Shown piece by piece: positions 42,901 through 51,305 of a DNA stretch of 64,000 bases. The notes below the pieces were generated by a model that saw only the letters and a program-made list of their open reading frames with translations, was not told the origin of the DNA and did not search any database. Every line of letters starts with the position of its first letter. Position 1 is the stretch's first letter. Location: assembly GCA_029098505.1 (NCBI GenBank), contig JAQXOE010000026.1, positions 1-64,000 on the forward strand, written 5' to 3'. Position numbers and translations under genes: made by a program. The stretch is from Bacteroidales bacterium (GTDB taxonomy: Bacteria > Bacteroidota > Bacteroidia > Bacteroidales > UBA932).

Positions 42901-44377
42901 CCCTGCCGTCGAATTCATTGCCAGAATAGATTCCTGTGGCTCTTATGTTGGAGTAGTCATAGCCCAAGAGCTTTAATCTGTCCACCACGAGTGAGTCGAT
43001 GCTGAGTCTCAGCCCTTCCTTGCCTGTAACTGCATTCAAACCAGTGCTCATACTGAGTTCGTGGACGAAGTCCTTTCCGATGAACCTGCCTATGTCAAGA
43101 TTCTCGCAGGAGGCGTTTCCGTGGATATCCAAATCCTTGTTTGTGAATAGATTACGTATGCAGATTCCAGTGCTGATATTTCCGGCAGTGGATTTCAGCC
43201 TGCCATCTACGTCAAAGTGCGAAATCGGGCCCCTGACTTTCGCGTTGAAATGAAATGCCTCCTTCCCGGCTATGGATTCTATGTCCGGAGCCTTGCCCTT
43301 GATGAAACTTGAAATGAGCCTGTCCGCTCCCAATCCATTGAATACCAGTTCTTTTATATCGCAATCAAGTACGAGCCGAGGCAGGTCGGGAAGACCGCTT
43401 ACAGCGAGGTCGGCAGCACAACTGACTCCGCTGTACGTCTCTTTCAGGGCAAGGCCTTTCAATTCTAAGGCGGCGACAGGCCCGTTCAGCTTGCCGGAAG
43501 AGATTTCGAACTCGCTTCCATTGCCTTCCAGCGCAGGAACAAAATATGCCAAAGTCTTGAGCGAAAGGGTGGACGGCTCAAACAAGGCAGTCATTCTAAC
43601 TTCGCTGAGGAAATTGGACCACCCGCTCTTGTCATCCATCGAGAAAGAGAGTTCCTTCAGTTTGAGGGAAGAGTATTTGTCCTTTAGGAAAAGTTCCTCA
43701 AGGCTCAGTAGGGTTTCAGAGTATTCAAGATTGCCGCTCAGTTCATCTATTTCAAGGCCGCAATGTTCACTGAAGTCAATATGGTTGAATTTTCCGCTGA
43801 AAGTACCGTCAGAATATCTTATGGCCTTGGCTTCAGCATTCAGAATGAGGTCCAGATTGTTCCAATCCACTCCGTAATGAGAGTCGCTTCCGTTTTCATT
43901 TGTGGCATTGGCCATACGGAATTCTACGTTTTCCAGTCTGGCGCGTTTTACTAGGACGGTCGGAGGATTTTTCCCTCCTTCCTTTTTCTTGCCGCTGGAA
44001 AAGGCTCTGGCGAAATTGGATTTGTATTCATTGTCCTCGTTCACCAGGCAAATCAAAGCGTCGTGGACTTCGGCTCTTGAAAGCTGAATACCATCGTTCG
44101 AGAGCAGACCCTTGAGGCTGAAACGGGCTATGATGGTCCCTCCCTTGATTATCGTATCCTGCGGACTGTGTGAAGGACTGCTGTATGCATCCTTGTCCAA
44201 AATAAGTACATCCTTGACTATCAGGGTGTTGAAAGGATGAAGGGCAAACTCTCCGACCTTGATCTCACAGTTCAAATCCCCGGTTAGGCCCCGTAGCACC
44301 CTGGAAACGGCTGCAGTCTGCACTGCCGGTATCTGCAGCGCAATCATCAAGGCCAGCAGCATAACTATCAATGCCAC
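39899..44377 (-). CDS. tamB: TamB/YtfN-family envelope translocation protein
   Basis: Encodes 1492 residues from GTG 44377. An N-terminal membrane anchor (ALIVMLLALMIALQIPAVQ) is followed by a very long beta-rich repetitive body typical of TamB/AsmA bridge proteins, and a C-terminal TamB domain (about 1150-1470; LFNNRVVVNGNIGNRQY, GDIDIEIKMDKSGQLRLDLF). Such proteins span the periplasm and move lipid or help outer-membrane protein assembly. The family-like anchor IRKFWKISGRIAVALIV extends upstream to about 44413, yet that stretch has no ATG, GTG or TTG before an in-frame stop at 44437. The start is therefore uncertain. First gene of a five-gene overlapping operon. Confidence 0.88.
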   Translation of the reverse strand: MALIVMLLALMIALQIPAVQTAAVSRVLRGLTGDLNCEIKVGEFALHPFNTLIVKDVLILDKDAYSSPSHSPQDTIIKGGTIIARFSLKGLLSNDGIQLSRAEVHDALICLVNEDNEYKSNFARAFSSGKKKEGGKNPPTVLVKRARLENVEFRMANATNENGSDSHYGVDWNNLDLILNAEAKAIRYSDGTFSGKFNHIDFSEHCGLEIDELSGNLEYSETLLSLEELFLKDKYSSLKLKELSFSMDDKSGWSNFLSEVRMTALFEPSTLSLKTLAYFVPALEGNGSEFEISSGKLNGPVAALELKGLALKETYSGVSCAADLAVSGLPDLPRLVLDCDIKELVFNGLGADRLISSFIKGKAPDIESIAGKEAFHFNAKVRGPISHFDVDGRLKSTAGNISTGICIRNLFTNKDLDIHGNASCENLDIGRFIGKDFVHELSMSTGLNAVTGKEGLRLSIDSLVVDRLKLLGYDYSNIRATGIYSGNEFDGRVVCNDPNLNFMFQGLATLSTKTDNADYRFFASLGYADLNALNIDKRGKSRISVGNLIANYTRIKRGELRGSIDLGGLMLENESGTYDIGDIHLDSRNSGSHSSIGFSSSFLDAEYNGTKAVASFVKDIQDITICRDIPALFGEARDEWSGDSYEIGIRFHDSRDLLAFALPGAYIADSTELFVKVNGYGDLNGGIRSGRIAFKDKYLRNLDLKLNNYDHALNASLGSDEISISNQLKLKNGDLVVYANDNSLGLGFNYNNLTELENRGEFYIIGDLDQSSQGNPVIDAKTLTSNLYINGEQWRFSPTGIRYAEKSIGIDRLSIAKGNQLISIEGGVSPDRSDTLIVNVSELDLGLVSGLINAGLDLQGSIDGRLLLTSPTRDNIGLMANITSTGTSIGGRDAGTLRIGSNWDEESGMLNIALRDDVDGHPVIDAKGGFRPKDKNIELSLKLDRLDLAMVSPVVKSFLDEMGGYLSGELEASGPIERIDIKSRGLRIDNGLLTIGFTKVPYNLDGGLSIDNKGIHFQDIAIKDRHNGSGIISGGIEYDHFKNMRMNTRIRLENMECINTGSNDNSLFYGHIFGSGRLGISGPFNALLLDIDATTVKEGRFCFPISSSGSVNSNELLSFKEPVHEIYTDPYELMMNRIQEEKKGDSGMDVKVRITAHPGVEANLSMDGSAQVAMNGNGSGTINLDIRPASNVFSITGDYTLNRGNCRVSAFGIATKDFSILDGSSIKFNGDIMESELNLNANYQVKTSLAPLLSDDNSVATRRAVDCGLSITDKLKNPKLGFSIDIPDLNPSTKSRVESALSTDDKIQKQFVALLVTNNFLPDEQSGVVNNTGMLYSNVADIMMNQVNSILQKLDIPLDLDLNYQSNQSGQNIFDVALSTQLFNNRVVVNGNIGNRQYLASNEESVVGDIDIEIKMDKSGQLRLDLFSHSADLYTNYLDNSQRNGIGLTYQKEFNTWDELLQAMFSGKEERERKESERLLKEKNRVRIDIER

Positions 44378-44437
44378 TGCAATCCTGCCTGATATTTTCC
44401 AAAACTTTCTGATAGCTTCTGTACTTTTCCTAACTTA

Positions 44438-44445
44438 CAAATTTA
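44438..44445 (-). promoter_or_regulatory. -7 box for the tamB operon
   Basis: Minus-strand TAAATTTG. Predicted initiation is near 44431, just after the in-frame stop and before the family-like N-terminal codons of tamB. Confidence 0.55.
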
Positions 44446-44468
44446 GTATTAATTCGGGTATTTATTGC

Positions 44469-44476
44469 TAACTTTG
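44469..44476 (+). promoter_or_regulatory. -7 box for tsaD
   Basis: Plus-strand TAACTTTG, 27 bases before the tsaD ATG. It is divergent from the tamB box; no clear -33. Confidence 0.55.
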
Positions 44477-44503
44477 TGCCCGTATTCTTAGAAAAGGTCA
44501 AAT

Positions 44504-45526
44504 ATGTCAGATATCATTCTCGGTATTGAATCATCCTGTGACGATACTTCGGCAGCCGTCATCAAGGACGGATGGCTTCTCTCCAATGTTATCGCCAGCC
44601 AGGAGGTTCATAAATCCTTTGGAGGAGTTGTGCCGGAACTAGCTTCCCGTGCTCATGAGCTGAATATCGTTCCTGTTGTGAGTGAGGCACTTACACGTGC
44701 TGGAGTAAAGGCAGAGGACTTGACAGCCATAGCCTTCACCCGTGGCCCCGGTCTTTTGGGCTCCTTGTTGGTCGGAACTTCCTTCGCCAAGGCTATGGCC
44801 CTTTCACTGAACATCCCCCTGGTGATGGTCAATCATCTTCAGGGTCACGTGCTTGCAAATTTTGTAAAGCAATACGACAAAGAAAACAGGCAGCCGTCCT
44901 TTCCCTTCCTCTGCCTGCTCGTATCAGGAGGCAATTCCCAAATAGTAAGGGTTAACAGCCCGCTTGACTTTGAAATTTTGGGCCAGACCATAGACGATGC
45001 TGTCGGTGAGGCCTTCGACAAGTGCTCCAAGATGATGGGGCTGGGTTATCCCGGAGGCCCTATCATAGACAGGCTTGCCGCTCAGGGCAATCCGGACCGC
45101 TTCAAGTTCGCCAAACCACATATTCCCGGCCTTGATTACTCTTTCTCAGGCATCAAGACATCCCTTCTTTACTTCGTCCGCGATGAAATGGCCAAGGACC
45201 CGGAGTTTATGGAGAAAAACAAGGAGGATATCTGTGCCAGTTTCCAGAAATGCCTCATTGACATATTGATGGACAAACTTGTGAAGGCAGCTAAACAGAC
45301 AGGAATAAAGGAAATCTGCATTGGCGGCGGAGTGTCCGCCAACAGCGGTCTGCGCAAGCGTGTGGAGGACGAGGGAAAGAAACGTGGTTGGACTACTTAT
45401 CTTCCTGAGTTCAAGTTTACTACGGACAATGCAGCTATGATAGCCATTGCAGGTTTGTTCCATTACAGGGCTGGCGAACGTTGTCCTTTGGACATCGCTC
45501 CAGTTTCCAGGATAGCCGACTTCTGA
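44504..45526 (+). CDS. tsaD: tRNA N6-threonylcarbamoyladenosine transferase TsaD
   Basis: Encodes 340 residues. ASKHA-fold features: IILGIESSCDDTSAAVI, GGVVPELASRAHELNI, and the metal ligands in VNHLQGHVLANF (two His), then LVSGGNSQIV, DDAVGEAFDKCSKMMGLGYPGGP and IGGGVSANSGLRKR, and a late Asp in KFTTDNAAMI. It transfers the threonylcarbamoyl group to A37 of tRNAs reading ANN codons. MtaB, encoded in the divergent operon, modifies the same base further. It starts a plus-strand run with the FAD-dependent protein gene 13 bases downstream. Confidence 0.98.
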   Translation: MSDIILGIESSCDDTSAAVIKDGWLLSNVIASQEVHKSFGGVVPELASRAHELNIVPVVSEALTRAGVKAEDLTAIAFTRGPGLLGSLLVGTSFAKAMALSLNIPLVMVNHLQGHVLANFVKQYDKENRQPSFPFLCLLVSGGNSQIVRVNSPLDFEILGQTIDDAVGEAFDKCSKMMGLGYPGGPIIDRLAAQGNPDRFKFAKPHIPGLDYSFSGIKTSLLYFVRDEMAKDPEFMEKNKEDICASFQKCLIDILMDKLVKAAKQTGIKEICIGGGVSANSGLRKRVEDEGKKRGWTTYLPEFKFTTDNAAMIAIAGLFHYRAGERCPLDIAPVSRIADF

Positions 45527-45539
45527 ACTCAGCCCGAAT

Positions 45540-47180
45540 ATGAGAGAAATTGAAATTACTGTGCCTGTTACGGAGGGCCTCAGGGCGGATGAAGTCAAGA
45601 AACTTGTCGCCAGGAAGCTGGGCCTTAGCCGCAATGCAGTGATAAAGCTGGTCGATCCCTGCAGGAAAAACGTAGCGGAGCGCTTCCAGCCATCTGTCAC
45701 TTGTGTCATCACTCGCCGCAGCCTCGATGCCAGGGGAGAGGCAGTGTACAGGTACAGACTCGCGATTTACCAGGCTCCGGAAGAATATATCCCATACCAA
45801 TTAGCTGAATATCAGGATGTTCACAATGCTGAACCCGTAATTGTAGTTGGCTCGGGACCGGCAGGAATGTTTGCGGCTTTGAAACTTCTGACTCTCGGCA
45901 GACGGCCTATAGTTCTGGAAAGGGGAAAGGATGTGCACGCCAGAAAGAAGGATATGGCTGAATTGTCAAAGAACGGAAAACTTAATCCGGATTCGAACTA
46001 CTGTTTCGGAGAAGGAGGAGCAGGTACTTTCTCTGATGGCAAGCTATATACGCGCTCGTCCAAGAGAGGAGACAACAGGGAGGTGCTTTACCAGCTTGTA
46101 CGCTTCGGGGCTGATCCTTCAATTCTGATTGATTCTCATCCTCATATCGGCACTGACAAATTGCCATATATAGTAGAGAATATTCGGCATTGTATAGAGG
46201 AGCACGGTGGCGAATACCGTTTCGAAACCCGCGTCACAGACATTTCGGAGAAGGGCGATGAAGTCTTGGTAACTGCTGTTAATGGTCAGGAAATCAAGGA
46301 GTTTCGTGCTTCTTCAGTGATTTTGGCGACGGGTCACTCCGCTAGAGATATTTATGAACTCTTCATAAACAAGGGTTGGGAATTGCAGCGAAAGGGTTTT
46401 GCTCTCGGTGTGAGAGTGGAGCATCCGCAGCAAGTGATTAACAAGGCCAGATACCACGGCCGTTTCAAGGAGGGTATGCCTGCCGCGGAATATGCGTTTG
46501 TCGAGCAGATTGACGGCAGGGGAGTATTCTCATTCTGTATGTGCCCGGGAGGAATTCTTGTGCCTTCTTCAACTGAGGAAGGCAGTGTAGTCCTTAACGG
46601 TATGTCCAATTCAGCCAGAAACTCCCGTTGGGCAAATGCCGGAGCTGTTGTCCAGCTTGAGCCTGAAGATGTTCCTGAAAAATACGAAGCTGATGGAGCT
46701 CTGGCCTTGCTGAACTGGCAAAGGGATATCGAGCGTTCAATGTTCGAAGCCGCGCAGAACTCAAGAGCAGAGCACCCTTTCAGCGCTCCGGCGCAGCGTA
46801 TGGTTGATTTCTGCAAGGGTAAGTTGTCCAGGGATCTGCCTTCGAGCTCTTATCGTCCCGGAGCAGTGTCATTGCCATTGCACAATATCCTGCCTCGAGA
46901 GGTCAGTTCGAGACTGCAGAAGGCTTTTCCTTTGGTTGACAGGAAGATACCCGGCTATTTCACGAACGAGGCCCTGCTTCTTGGAGTAGAATCGAGAACG
47001 TCTTCGCCGGTCAGAATACCGCGAGACCCACAGTCCCTCTGCTCCGTTTCATCTGGACGCATCTTTCCTTGCGGAGAGGGTGCGGGTTATTCGGGAGGTA
47101 TAGTGTCTTCAGCGATTGACGGAATACGCTGTGCCTGTGCCTGTGTCAATGCTTCTTGCGGCGAGGATGCAAGTGCTTGA
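45540..47180 (+). CDS. Uncharacterised FAD-dependent oxidoreductase (COG2509 type)
   Basis: Encodes 546 residues. An N-terminal small domain of about 95 residues (REIEITVPVTEGLRADEVKKLVARKLGLS) precedes a Rossmann FAD site VIVVGSGPAGMFAALKLLTLG near 97-117. Conserved blocks then follow: NYCFGEGGAGTFSDGKLYTRS, ILATGHSARDIYELF, FSFCMCPGGILVPSST and a C-terminal GRIFPCGEGAGYSGGIVSSAIDG that closes on FAD. The family is widespread and its substrate is unknown. It lies 13 bases after tsaD, so it is cotranscribed. A relative of this fold, the HI0933-like gene, lies just beyond the tRNA. Confidence 0.88.
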   Translation: MREIEITVPVTEGLRADEVKKLVARKLGLSRNAVIKLVDPCRKNVAERFQPSVTCVITRRSLDARGEAVYRYRLAIYQAPEEYIPYQLAEYQDVHNAEPVIVVGSGPAGMFAALKLLTLGRRPIVLERGKDVHARKKDMAELSKNGKLNPDSNYCFGEGGAGTFSDGKLYTRSSKRGDNREVLYQLVRFGADPSILIDSHPHIGTDKLPYIVENIRHCIEEHGGEYRFETRVTDISEKGDEVLVTAVNGQEIKEFRASSVILATGHSARDIYELFINKGWELQRKGFALGVRVEHPQQVINKARYHGRFKEGMPAAEYAFVEQIDGRGVFSFCMCPGGILVPSSTEEGSVVLNGMSNSARNSRWANAGAVVQLEPEDVPEKYEADGALALLNWQRDIERSMFEAAQNSRAEHPFSAPAQRMVDFCKGKLSRDLPSSSYRPGAVSLPLHNILPREVSSRLQKAFPLVDRKIPGYFTNEALLLGVESRTSSPVRIPRDPQSLCSVSSGRIFPCGEGAGYSGGIVSSAIDGIRCACACVNASCGEDASA

Positions 47181-47194
47181 TTGACAATAAAAAA

Positions 47195-47218
47195 CTCCGT
47201 CAGCAAGTGCTGGCGGAG
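47195..47218 (-). terminator. Intrinsic terminator of tRNA-Thr
   Basis: Arms 47195-47204 and 47209-47218 (10 bp, one G-T pair, AAGT loop) with TTTTTTA following on the minus strand, 8 bases past the tRNA 3' end. Confidence 0.8.
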
Positions 47219-47225
47219 TGGCCTG

Positions 47226-47298
47226 AGCCACTCACGGGGCTCGAACCCGCGACCTGCGCGTTACGAATGCGCTGCTCTACCGACTGAGCTAAAGTGGC
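47226..47298 (-). tRNA. tRNA-Thr (anticodon CGT)
   Basis: Cloverleaf on the minus strand: acceptor GCCACTT/GAGTGGC, D arm GCTC/GAGC, anticodon stem GCGCA/CGCGC around TTCGTAA (with an A-C mismatch at the last pair 31-39), T arm GCGGG/CCCGT around TTCGAGC, discriminator T. Anticodon CGT reads ACG (Thr). CCA not encoded. Confidence 0.92.
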
Positions 47299-47307
47299 TT
47301 GGGGATG

Positions 47308-47315
47308 CAAATATA
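47308..47315 (-). promoter_or_regulatory. -7 box for tRNA-Thr
   Basis: Minus-strand TATATTTG, 9 bases before the first tRNA base; no -33 TTTG at standard spacing. Confidence 0.6.
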
Positions 47316-47358
47316 GTCAATTTTTTAAGTAATTCAGCTTTTGGTTTATAAAACTGAT

Positions 47359-48753
47359 ATGAAATCTGACATAATAATCATAGGCGGTGGCGCCGCTGGA
47401 TTGATGGCTGCATACGGTGCTGCCAAGACCCTTGTGGACAATGGCTCCTCAGCTCAAGTGACAGTTTTGGAAAAGATGCCGCGCCCTGGCAGGAAGATTA
47501 TGATTACCGGAAAGGGACGCTGCAATTTCACGAATCTGAAGAATTGGAATGATTTCTCGACCCATATACGGTCGAAGTCCAATTTTGTCAAAAATGCTTT
47601 TTACAACCTCTCCAGTGAGGCTGTAATCGACTTTATGAACGAATATGGACTGGAGACTGTGGTGGAAAGAGGAGACAGGGCCTTCCCTGCATCGCATCAC
47701 GCCTCTGACGTAGTGGATACCTTGATCAGGGCCATTAGCGGCTATGGAGTGAAACTTCTCACTGATTGTGAAGTGACTGATGTGCTCTGTCAGGGGGACG
47801 GGTACAAGGTCAACCTTGCTGATGGAAGCGAGTACAGGTGCGCAAAGCTGATAATTGCCACAGGCGGGCTTTCTTATCCCGGGACAGGCTCTACGGGTGA
47901 TGGCTACAGGTGGGCGGAACAGCTCGGACTTAGCATCAAGCCTCTTTTCCCATCGCTTACTGCCCTTGTTCCGAAGGGATATAAGGTCGATGAGCAGTTT
48001 TCTTCAATGAAGGGCCATATTGACCGCAGCGCTCCTCTCTCCGAACTTGGCAAGTCCCTTAATGGGGTGCAATTGAAAAACATAGGTTTGAGCGCGGTCG
48101 TGGACGGCCTTGAGGTGGAAAACGAGTTCGGTGACATTGACTTTACCGACGGGGGCCTTGAGGGCCCATTGGGCTTCCAGCTCAGCCGAAGATGCGTGAA
48201 GGCCATCATCAACGGGTCCAAAGTGTCATTGTCAATTGACCTGAAGCAAGGGGTGCCTTACGATGAAATCGCGGCGCGAGTCAAGTCTCTATGGGAGGAA
48301 ATCGCCCGAGACCCTCGCAGCAGGGGCAAGGGTGACAAGGAGAAATGCCGTGTCCTGCTCGGAAAGCTGATGCCGTGGGAACTCATTCCAGCTTTCATTG
48401 CCACGAATCCTGAGTTGATCAGGGTCGAGAGGAAGCCCGGAACGAAGAACAGCAGCGGCAGGTACAATATGGGCGCGACGAAAACTTTTGTCAATCTTGC
48501 GGCAATTGGTCGGGCTCTGAAGGATTGGCGTTTCGAGATTGCCGGTTTCGTGGGCTATGAGCGTTGCGTCGTAACGGCCGGTGGCGTATCTACGGACGAT
48601 TTGATAGCCAAGACTATGGAGTCAAGGAAACATCCAGGCTTGTATTTTTGTGGTGAGCTGATAGATGTGGATGCAGATACTGGAGGATACAATCTCCAAC
48701 TGGCCTTCAGTACAGGCTATCTAGCAGGACAGTCTGCCGCACGGACTTTGTAA
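47359..48753 (+). CDS. HI0933/BaiN-like NAD(P)/FAD-dependent oxidoreductase
   Basis: Encodes 464 residues from ATG 47359 (MKSDIIIIGGGAAGLMAAYGA). The dinucleotide-binding site GGGAAGL is followed by LEKMPRPGRKIMITGKGRCNFTN, a hallmark of the HI0933 family. Further on are LIIATGGLSYPGTGSTGDGYRWAEQLG and VVTAGGVSTDDLIAKTMESRKHPGLYFCGELIDVDADTGGYNLQLAFSTG. Family members include the bile-acid enzyme BaiN, but most are of unknown substrate. A longer frame to 47341 would need a TTG start and is less likely. Followed by the SRP RNA gene. Confidence 0.9.
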   Translation: MKSDIIIIGGGAAGLMAAYGAAKTLVDNGSSAQVTVLEKMPRPGRKIMITGKGRCNFTNLKNWNDFSTHIRSKSNFVKNAFYNLSSEAVIDFMNEYGLETVVERGDRAFPASHHASDVVDTLIRAISGYGVKLLTDCEVTDVLCQGDGYKVNLADGSEYRCAKLIIATGGLSYPGTGSTGDGYRWAEQLGLSIKPLFPSLTALVPKGYKVDEQFSSMKGHIDRSAPLSELGKSLNGVQLKNIGLSAVVDGLEVENEFGDIDFTDGGLEGPLGFQLSRRCVKAIINGSKVSLSIDLKQGVPYDEIAARVKSLWEEIARDPRSRGKGDKEKCRVLLGKLMPWELIPAFIATNPELIRVERKPGTKNSSGRYNMGATKTFVNLAAIGRALKDWRFEIAGFVGYERCVVTAGGVSTDDLIAKTMESRKHPGLYFCGELIDVDADTGGYNLQLAFSTGYLAGQSAARTL

Positions 48754-48764
48754 TTTTTCAAAAA

Positions 48765-48795
48765 TTTGAGGAAATCCAAAAAAGTGCTATATTTG
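48765..48795 (+). promoter_or_regulatory. Promoter of the SRP RNA gene
   Basis: TTTG (48765-48768), 19 bases, then TATATTTG (48788-48795), a near-perfect match placed 6 bases before the RNA 5' end. Confidence 0.8.
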
Positions 48796-48800
48796 CACTC

Positions 48801-48897
48801 GGGAAAGTCGTACACGACCAGCTCCCTCTGAATTCCCCCAGGACAGGAATGTAGCAAGGGTAGGAGGTCGTAGCGGTGCGATGTACTAAGCTTTCCC
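48801..48897 (+). ncRNA. ffs: Signal recognition particle 4.5S RNA (small bacterial type)
   Basis: The ends GGGAAAG (48801-48807) and CTTTCCC (48891-48897) close a long hairpin. The apical domain holds CAGGACAGGAATGTAGCAAGGG: a GGAA tetraloop on ACA/TGT, with the CAGG/AGCA internal loop that binds the Ffh M domain. Length is about 97 nt. A run of seven T follows (48898-48904), acting as terminator. No Alu domain, as expected outside Firmicutes. It guides membrane and exported proteins to the translocon with Ffh and FtsY. Confidence 0.92.
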
Positions 48898-48960
48898 TTT
48901 TTTTCTTTTATAACTCCCAATTTATTCTCTTTTTTCTTAACAGGATTTCGATTTTGTTCT

Positions 48961-48968
48961 TAAATTTG
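48961..48968 (+). promoter_or_regulatory. -7 box for tdh-kbl
   Basis: Plus-strand TAAATTTG, giving a leader of about 55 bases before tdh. No standard -33 element. Confidence 0.5.
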
Positions 48969-49029
48969 AACGATAATTCCGATTTGGAACATTATCGGCA
49001 TAGAAAGTTTTAATAAGTTCATATAAGAA

Positions 49030-50052
49030 ATGAAAGCGTTAGTAAAAAAGTATGCTGAACCGGGCATATGGATGGAGGATGTCCCGATGCCGGAAGTGGG
49101 TGTCAACGATGTCCTTATCAAAATCAAGAAAGTAGCCATTTGCGGCACTGACCTTCATATCTACAATTGGGACCAATGGTCTCAGAACACCATCAAGACC
49201 CCTATGACCATAGGCCACGAGTATGTGGGTGAGATAGTTGCACTCGGTGACGGCGTCAAGAACCTCCAGATTGGCGAGAGGGTCACAGGCGAAGGTCATA
49301 TCGCTTGCGGACATTGCCGTAACTGCCGCCGTGGACGCGAGCACATTTGCGAGAATTCCATTGGCGTAGGTGTCAATCGTGACGGAGCCTTTGCCGAATA
49401 TCTGAGCATCCCTGCGAGCAATGTCGTAAGAGTCGATGCCCGCATCCCGGATGATTTCGTGGCAATTATGGACCCATTCGGAAATGCTACCCATACAGCG
49501 CTTTCCTTCCCGCTCCTTGGAGAGGATGTGCTGATTACCGGAGCCGGCCTCATCGGCACTATGGCCACTGCAATTTGCCGTTTCGCAGGTGCGCGCAATG
49601 TCGTAGTCACCGATCTCAGCGACTATCGTCTTGATATTGCCAAGAAGATGGGCGCGACTCTCTGCGTTAATCCTACCAAGGGGGAGTCTGTAGCGGATGC
49701 AATGCATCAGCTAGGTCTCAAGGGCTTCGACGTAGGTCTTGAGATGTCGGGTTCACCTGTTGCCCTCCGTGAAATGATAGACAGTATGTATCTCGGCTCG
49801 AAGATTTCACTGCTCGGCATACAGCCTGATACAGCTCAAATTCCGTGGAGCAAAGTGATATTCAACTCGCTTACTCTCAAGGGTATATATGGCCGTGAGA
49901 TGTGGGAGACCTGGTACAAGATGGAGCAAATGCTTGTTTCCGGACTCGACCTCACACCTGTTATTACCCACCGTTTCGCCTTCGATGATTTCCAGAAGGG
50001 TTTTGACATAATGAAGAGCGGTCAGTGCGGTAAGGTGCTTCTTGAACTATAG
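49030..50052 (+). CDS. tdh: L-threonine 3-dehydrogenase
   Basis: Encodes 340 residues of the zinc alcohol dehydrogenase family. Catalytic zinc ligands Cys38, His63 and Glu64 (TIGHEYVGE) and structural zinc Cys93, Cys96, Cys99 and Cys107 ([15 protein letters not shown]) are all present. The NAD-binding part is [29 protein letters not shown]. The sequence [25 protein letters not shown] is typical of Tdh. It oxidises threonine to 2-amino-3-ketobutyrate, which the next gene product cleaves. The gap to kbl is 33 bases, so the two form an operon for threonine breakdown to glycine and acetyl-CoA. Confidence 0.97.
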   Translation: MKALVKKYAEPGIWMEDVPMPEVGVNDVLIKIKKVAICGTDLHIYNWDQWSQNTIKTPMTIGHEYVGEIVALGDGVKNLQIGERVTGEGHIACGHCRNCRRGREHICENSIGVGVNRDGAFAEYLSIPASNVVRVDARIPDDFVAIMDPFGNATHTALSFPLLGEDVLITGAGLIGTMATAICRFAGARNVVVTDLSDYRLDIAKKMGATLCVNPTKGESVADAMHQLGLKGFDVGLEMSGSPVALREMIDSMYLGSKISLLGIQPDTAQIPWSKVIFNSLTLKGIYGREMWETWYKMEQMLVSGLDLTPVITHRFAFDDFQKGFDIMKSGQCGKVLLEL

Positions 50053-50085
50053 GATATAGCAAACTAACAATTAAACTGAAAAGAT

Positions 50086-51276
50086 ATGTACGGAGAATTC
50101 CAGAAATACTTGAGCGATGAACTTGCATCCATTGAGGCTGCAGGTCTGTACAAGAGAGAGCGCAATATCGCCTCTGCACAGTCTGCTGAAATAACGCTTG
50201 AAGATGGCTCGAAAGCCCTCAATTTCTGCGCAAACAACTATCTTGGACTGGCTGACAATCCCCGTTTGATAGAGGCTTCCAGAAAGATTATGGATACAAG
50301 AGGATACGGAATGTCTTCTGTCCGTTTCATCTGCGGTACCCAGGATATGCACAAGAAGCTCGAGAGGGCCATCTCTGAGTACTTCCACACTGAGGATACC
50401 ATACTCTATGCTTCCTGCTTCGATGCCAACGGCGGTGTATTCGAACCCCTGCTCAGCGCTGAGGATGCCATCATTTCCGATGCATTGAATCACGCTTCCA
50501 TCATTGACGGTGTAAGACTTTGCAAAGCAGTACGATACCGTTATGCCAACGCCGATATGGAAGATCTGGAGAGATGCCTTAAGGAGGCTCAGGCACAGAG
50601 ATTCCGCATCATTGTAACCGACGGTGTATTCTCGATGGACGGCAATGTCGCTCCTATGGACAGAATCTGCGATCTTGCAGAGAAGTACAATGCACTCGTA
50701 ATGGTGGATGAGAGCCATTCAGCCGGAGTTGTCGGAAGGAGCGGTCACGGAGTCGCTGAGCAATATGACTGCTACGGACGTATTGACATTCATACCGGTA
50801 CACTTGGAAAGGCTTTCGGTGGCGCTGTTGGCGGATTTACGACAGGAAGAAAGGAGATTATCGATATGCTCCGTCAGCGTTCACGCCCTTATCTCTTCTC
50901 CAACTCACTTCCTCCTATGATAGTAGCCGCTGCCATCGAGACCTTCAAAATGCTCTCTGAAAGCGACGAACTCCATACAAGGCTTCAGAACAATGTGGAT
51001 TACTTCCGCGACAGAATGATTGAGGCCGGCTTCGACATCAAGCCTACTCAGTCAGCTATCTGTGCAGTTATGCTCTATGATGCCCCACTGTCTCAGAAGT
51101 TTGCAGCAAAGATGGCTGAAGAAGGCATATTCGTTACCGGTTTCTATTATCCTGTTGTCCCTAAGGGACAGGCCAGAATCCGCGTCCAGTTGTCAGCAGC
51201 TCATAAGCGCGAGCACTTGGACAAGGCGATTGCAGCATTTGTAAAGGTCGGAAAGGAACTGGGTGTAATCAAATAA
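50086..51276 (+). CDS. kbl: 2-amino-3-ketobutyrate coenzyme A ligase
   Basis: Encodes 396 residues of the alpha-oxoamine synthase family. Features: NFCANNYLGLADNPRLIEA, GYGMSSVRFICGTQDMHKKLE, SHSAGVVGRSGHG and the PLP-binding TLGKAFGGAVGG with Lys at about 242. It splits 2-amino-3-ketobutyrate with CoA into glycine and acetyl-CoA. Directly downstream of tdh, as in many bacteria. KBL rather than the related biotin or heme enzymes is favoured by that linkage and the FYYPVVPKGQARIRVQLSAAH stretch. It ends 29 bases from convergent nhaC. Confidence 0.97.
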   Translation: MYGEFQKYLSDELASIEAAGLYKRERNIASAQSAEITLEDGSKALNFCANNYLGLADNPRLIEASRKIMDTRGYGMSSVRFICGTQDMHKKLERAISEYFHTEDTILYASCFDANGGVFEPLLSAEDAIISDALNHASIIDGVRLCKAVRYRYANADMEDLERCLKEAQAQRFRIIVTDGVFSMDGNVAPMDRICDLAEKYNALVMVDESHSAGVVGRSGHGVAEQYDCYGRIDIHTGTLGKAFGGAVGGFTTGRKEIIDMLRQRSRPYLFSNSLPPMIVAAAIETFKMLSESDELHTRLQNNVDYFRDRMIEAGFDIKPTQSAICAVMLYDAPLSQKFAAKMAEEGIFVTGFYYPVVPKGQARIRVQLSAAHKREHLDKAIAAFVKVGKELGVIK

Positions 51277-51305
51277 GCCCGGGCTTTTCCTACAAAGCTT
51301 GATTG

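Noticed and set aside
51275..51290. Palindrome AAGCCCGGGCTT directly at the kbl stop followed by TT
   Set aside because: There is no room for a loop and the T-run is weak, so I did not call it a terminator although kbl and nhaC converge here.
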